This document shows, piece after piece, positions 59,601 to 64,000 of a DNA stretch of 64,000 nt (its first letter is position 1; each line of letters opens with the position of its first letter). The translations under genes were made by a program, and so were the position numbers. The notes beneath the pieces are model-generated. The model saw only the letters and a program-made list of their open reading frames with translations. It did not search any database and had not been told where the DNA came from. Source of the stretch: Hydractinia symbiolongicarpus (lineage: Eukaryota > Cnidaria > Hydrozoa > Anthoathecata > Hydractiniidae); the NCBI RefSeq assembly GCF_029227915.1, contig NC_079881.1, positions 20,371,501 to 20,435,500 of the forward strand, in the 5' to 3' direction.

Positions 59601-62593
59601 TGGTTACTAAAAAAAATATAATTGCTACATCTAATATGAATATTTGGAATTGTAACAATACAACGGCATATATCTAAGGGAAGGACGAATAGCTAGTTGG
59701 TCATACTAACATGATAACATTGTTTTTTCTCTGTTTTCATAAAATATTTCTTAATAATGTTCCGCCAAATAATCTATTACGAATCAGAACCATAGCTTAC
59801 CAACTAATTATGGTAATTAGCTGGCTTTAAACTGCAACGGAGTACTTCTGTACGTCACTTAGCATATGCCCCATTTCCATAGCTTTTTTCTACCGTTTAA
59901 AAAAATAACTAGAGAAAAATAAGCATACCTGTGTCTGCATGTTTGATGGCTTGATACTGTTTCTTTGAATGCTCAGACAGAGGTATTATTGGCACGTAAG
60001 CCTCTCCACGTTCTTTGCAAGCAGCTCTTCTTTCTGCTGAAGGAGGTTGAATCATAGTTAACAAATATCCTCCCCACGCAGCATCAGCGTGAATGGCGAA
60101 GTTCAAACCCTGAAATGCGAAGAATGAAAGTTACGAGCAATGAAACTTGATTTGTAACATGAAAATAGTTTTGACTAGAAAATCTCAAGTTTTATGCCTA
60201 AATTTAACAATGTATATTATAATAATAGAATCTCAAAACAACGGGATGCTTTCAAAATTTAGTTTGTTTCTTAAGAAATTGCGACAGCCGAGTTTAAGTG
60301 TTTTCAGCTTACCGACGATCGATACGTATTTCTCAACGTTACAATTTCTTCCAGCGGATCAATGGCTCCCTCTTCTGTAGTTCCAATGACAGCAACCACC
60401 ATAAAGACGGCCTGTTTCTTATCCAAACATTCATCAAGCTTTTTTTCCAATTCTTTTTTTTAGAAACAAAATATAGATAAACGATTATAATTAATATACA
60501 TTAAAAAAAGCAAAAGAAATATTAATTAGATAGATTTATAGCTAATCAACATGGAAGTATTATAAGATAAGAAGGAAGGAAGACCATCTTTTATAATGAT
60601 ACGCGCATGTGTGGTTGTTGATTATATTTTCATTTAAAGCGCCTATTTTAATTTATCAGAATTACAACAAATCGATTTGATTGGCTGGGAATTGCATTGT
60701 ATTCTAATTTAAATTTGCTTCAACGCGTTTTAAAACCGCGGAGCGTGTAAATGGTTGGTAAGAAATTGTTGTTTTTCTTCATCTTGATCAAGAAGATTGA
60801 ACAGGGCTATTGCCTCTTTAATGTCCATTGGGTAATTGAAGTGATTATCTTCAAACCGTTCTTGTGAAATTTTATTGTGTTATAGAAGTCATACGGATTA
60901 CTTTTGTGTTAGTCGAACAGTTGACGAAGCGAAAGGAACATTATAAAACACTGACAATTTTGCACCAGAAGGAGAATCCATACAGTTTCCTGTATTTTCT
61001 TTAAAGAAGGAAAAAAAAGATATGAATGATTTAAGTAAGGAAATAATTAAATAAAATTATTTGTTTTCTCATTGTTCTTATATGTAAATATACACAGCCG
61101 AACGTTTAGTAGGGTATCTCTGTCAAACGCCCCTCCAAAGGGCGTTTAAAAGAGGGGCGTTTAAAAGAGAAGGGTTTTAAAGAAAAAAGGTTTTTAAAGC
61201 ATAATCTTAAAATAAATCTTAGTTTGTAATAAAGAGTTTTAAGTAAGAAGATATTACCTGATATGCTTTGTCTAGCATTTCCATCAACATTCACAGCCAA
61301 AACATTTTGATCACCAATTCCAAGTACAGTTGCCGATTTAGGCCAAGAATAATGATTTGTTCCTGGAGAGCACACTACTGGCACCTCTGATATGCCATGC
61401 TTTTGTAAAAATTTAGCCATACCTATATTGATAACTGATTCGGTCTAAAGGGAGATAGAACCAAACAGTATGAAAAAAGCATTGGAAAACATTGGTGCAA
61501 TATATTAGAATGATGGATTACTTTTAACTTCTCATCTAACAATGTGTTATCTGTCAATCCAGCTTCTGCACAAACTTTTCCTGATAAATTACAAACAGTG
61601 TCGACATCAAGATTGAGTAGTTGCCACTTTGTGCATTTACTTAGTTTGACATACGAGTCCTCCCCTGGAACATATACAGGAGTATTTGCAGCAGCTAAAA
61701 AGATAATTCAGAGTTATTTCAGTATGCCTAAAATAATTATATTTTTCTTTTTTTCAAAGGAATAGTACAAAAAAGTAGGAACGTGTGATTGTTCTAACAA
61801 AATGTAATAATTACCGGCAAATGGTCCAGCATTGTCTCCAGTCACAACAGCCTGCACCGCTAATGGATGAAATTTTAAATTTCTAGCTGCCCACAGAGCC
61901 TCTAGATTAGCAACAGAACCGCAACCTGTAATATGTCCCCAGGGACTAACTTCCCTATTGTTGTCGAAGTTCATGAGCTGACATAAATGTTGTCCCACAT
62001 CAATCTCCATTTTGGTTGTAACAGGAGATGCTGTAGAATCTACATTGTTTTGATTCCAAAGCATGCCAGAGAAATAACCAAGCATGGATGGCATTGTGTT
62101 TTCCCACGTCATATGTCCCTATAGTTTTAAATTAAAGTTGGAATAGTTAAAAACACGTTGCACAATTTAACCTTAATATGAAACAGATGTGATGTAATTT
62201 TATTTGTTTTCAATTCATAGTACAGCTAACATAAAACACTGTCTACGTGCAATAATTAATACGAATAACACTTAAAAAACTTTCATATTAACTAAGAAGG
62301 AATACAACACCTGATATCTGGTACTGAAGAAGGGAATTGAATCTGTCAGTTCATCATGCATAACTTTCAGTTGATTTTCTGTGTCCTCAATTTCGCTGCA
62401 ATAAGCTTTGGAGGCTTTCACGTTGTTATCAATATAGCAAGGATCGCCGGGATAGTATCCCTCACGACAATCCGAATACCAATTGATGATTTGCGTTGTG
62501 AGACGAGAGAAAACCTCTCTGTTCTCCGCGCGAGGTCCAAGGAACCAGGCGCCTAATGCTTCCCATGGTTTTTTGTAGCAATCTGAATGCGGC
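56603..62593 (-). CDS. Large PLP-dependent group II decarboxylase, tyrosine-decarboxylase-like; 5' end incomplete
   Basis: Fourteen exons (complement): 62311-62593, 61815-62118, 61522-61694, 61258-61444, 60313-60452, 59929-60109, 59407-59606, 59069-59299, 58790-58928, 58245-58477, 57708-57886, 57477-57586, 57087-57280, 56603-56839. The frame is open for ~930 codons. Family features in order: AWFLGPRAENREVF; GYFSGMLWNQNNVDSTASPV; WGHITGCGSVANLEALWAAR; SPGTNHYSW; VVAVIGTTEEGAIDPLEEIV; HADAAWGG (cofactor Asp); TIDPHKAG with the PLP-binding Lys; ENDMTVGVYGLEGSKPGAAA. These match the large microbial L-tyrosine/aromatic decarboxylases rather than animal AADC/HDC. About 400 residues follow the catalytic domain. 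The first exon shown starts with one base of a split codon, so at least one 5' exon lies upstream, possibly ending at the donor at 63993 or outside the window. Substrate is inference. Confidence 0.88.
57288..57440 (+). repeat. Degenerate (caa)n microsatellite in a decarboxylase intron
   Basis: Runs of caacaa/acaaca interrupted by single substitutions. It creates spurious Asn/Gln-rich frames on the plus strand. Confidence 0.8.
61110..61200. repeat. Short 'gggcgtttaaaagagg' tandem repeat in an intron
   Basis: Three imperfect units of gggcgtttaaaagag/aagggttttaaag sit next to a reverse-oriented 'aaacgcccctccaaagggcg' hairpin. Confidence 0.6.
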
Positions 62594-63097
62594 CTACAAT
62601 GAAAAAATATTTTTTTTTTTACACTGGGAGCACTTACGTTGATAAGGCAATTATATTTCACTGATTTGTGGTGCTTGCTTTAATAACATTTTGGACTCAA
62701 AGTTGCTTATTTTTGCTAATGCGAATTCACATTCCAAAACGTTTTTTAACTAAGTCCTCTGATTGTTTATAGCCATAATTTGTATCCGTGTCAAAATTTT
62801 TCTTTTTGTAAATAAAATTAGATAAAGTTTTATTCACGGGCGAGCGGGCGAGGGAAGTGGATATGTTGTATAGATAAGAAGATAATATAGCTAGTTAACC
62901 AATTCAGTCTCGACATATGAATATACCGAGGGTTCGAGGTTTGTGTTTTACAAAGTATACCTTGCCGCTCTAAAAAAAACATTGAGCGCAATAAGATAGA
63001 ACGAATTTCCCCAAGATTGCACAAACATAAATTCAACATTAATTGTCTCTTTAGCATGTTATGGGTATGGTTCACGCAAGAGGGGCGAAAACAGTTT
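62594..63097. other. Upstream intron or flank of the decarboxylase gene
   Basis: AT-rich. The frame 62830-63075 (minus) has no acceptor/donor pair in the required phase and no similarity to the enzyme. Nothing else seen. Confidence 0.4.
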
Positions 63098-63605
63098 AGT
63101 TACATGGCTAACTCACCCCGTGGTGAAAAACGAACAAGTTTACCCCGTGGGCTGAAAGTAATATCTATATTATAATACCCGTATACGTCTGTCCGTCACG
63201 CAAAATGGTACCGCAATTAGCGACACACAAAATTCGGTAAAAAAAGAACGGACGAACCCGTGGATTTTTTCCACGGGCTACTGACTAGTTTCATATAATC
63301 ACTTATGTGAAACACGCAAGTAGCACTTCAAGAAATAGTACAATATATAAGCACATGAGCCATAGAAAAACATTCCTTCAGCATTTTTTTTTTGCGCATT
63401 TACTCCTAATATGTACGCTCTTCGCCTGGAGCAATGTGGTGACATGCAAAAATCATGAACTTTCGCCCCGGAGTGAAATCTCGCCCCCTATGCTATAATC
63501 ACCCCGGGGTGAGATTCACCTCATCAAACGCATGTAACTACTAAGTACAGCTTGACCAAGCATGGGGCTGGTTTCACCACGGGGCGAAATTGTGCATGTA
63601 ACCAG
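63098..63605. mobile_element. MITE-like element with nested inverted ends
   Basis: The left end 'agttacatggctaactcacc' + 'ccgtggtgaaa' is matched in inverse by the right end 'tttcaccacggggcgaaatt' + 'gtgcatgtaacc'. A further inverse end ('caccccggggtgagattcac'...'cgcatgtaac') lies at 63490-63540, implying nested or composite copies. 63160-63295 holds a separate repeat with 'cccgtgg...ccacggg' that recurs near 23.16 kb. No transposase. Confidence 0.55.
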
Positions 63606-64000
63606 GCCCTATGAATTCCTTTCCGAGTCTTTGCTCTCCGTCGTAAAAAAAAGATATTAACGAAATATTGTTGACAGGAATAAAGTAACCACCTGTATGG
63701 TTTAAGAACTATGTGCAGTCAATGCTGTTGTTTGTAACTGTTTACTGGGGTTTGTGTCGGTGTGTAATGTTACTTGATAAAATAAAACGCCTGTCACACT
63801 TATAGACATAACAAAAAAACTATCGCGAGAATAAATATTTGTGTCTGTGTTTAAAGAAGTTATGATGTAAGCACAGCCATCTGAAAGATCAATAAATAAA
63901 AAATATTTTTTATGTGGTTTCTTCTGATCCACCGTTATATGATTGACAATTTTACTAATAATTGAACGAAGACCGGTGGATTTATTTACCATGGATGTAA
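63606..64000. other. Window edge, possible 5' exon of the decarboxylase at the extreme end
   Basis: On the minus strand, a GTAAAT donor follows '..catccatg' at 63993. Its phase would fit the first decarboxylase exon (two bases of a codon left), but only seven bases of that exon are in the window, so this is weak. The frame 63702-63992 then lies in the intron. Confidence 0.25.

Noticed and set aside
63702-63992. 96-codon minus-strand frame starting MVNKSTG as N-terminus of the decarboxylase
   Set aside because: It has no donor in the needed phase before the enzyme exons, does not resemble the family N-terminus, and its ATG overlaps a better splice donor.

Overview
This is a window of an AT-rich eukaryotic nuclear genome. 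Genes are split by short GT-AG introns, usually 70-900 bp, and genes, dispersed repeats and broken transposons are mixed together. The gene content is animal: a COP9 signalosome subunit, a Frizzled-type cysteine-rich domain, a 7TM receptor and RNase-free Helitron/Helentron remains. A cnidarian, possibly a hydrozoan, fits best, but this is an inference from protein resemblance, compact introns and repeat style; no marker gene in the window proves it.

Layout. About 0.2-7.7 kb (minus): a complete 17-exon gene for COP9 signalosome subunit 1 (GPS1/CSN1), assembled exon by exon with all reading phases consistent. 7.8-15.5 kb: no gene seen. This stretch holds hairpins, a 1.1-kb foldback element with ~300-bp inverted arms, a tRNA-derived SINE and short duplications. 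15.5-22.3 kb (minus): a decayed Helentron-type rolling-circle transposon with an RPA-like OB fold, an endonuclease/exonuclease/phosphatase domain and a Pif1-type helicase. Its upstream half is tandemly duplicated (2,108-bp unit, almost identical). 24.5-31.6 kb: a head-to-tail array of a composite ~2.5-kb repeat unit carrying a tRNA-like sequence. One unit has a SINE-like insertion that its sister lacks.

31.8-42.6 kb: a large inverted duplication. The minus-strand arm (39.2-42.6 kb) holds an intact six-exon gene for a membrane-anchored protein with a ROR-like Frizzled cysteine-rich domain followed by a long unrecognised region. The plus-strand arm (31.8-35.2 kb) is a decayed copy with stops, a frameshift and no first exon. 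42.9-49.1 kb: fragments of a non-LTR retrotransposon, several direct-repeat pairs and a 12-bp minisatellite. 50.2-51.4 kb (plus): a single-exon rhodopsin-like GPCR lacking the aminergic Asp. 53.9-54.1 kb: a 131-bp near-perfect palindrome.

56.6-62.6 kb, perhaps continuing past the window edge (minus): a multi-exon gene for a large PLP-dependent group II decarboxylase of the microbial tyrosine-decarboxylase type. It has intact cofactor motifs and a long C-terminal region, and is a candidate ancient horizontal transfer. The last kilobase contains inverted-repeat MITE-like sequence.

The genes do not form an obvious pathway. Each appears to be an independent transcription unit separated by transposon-derived DNA.
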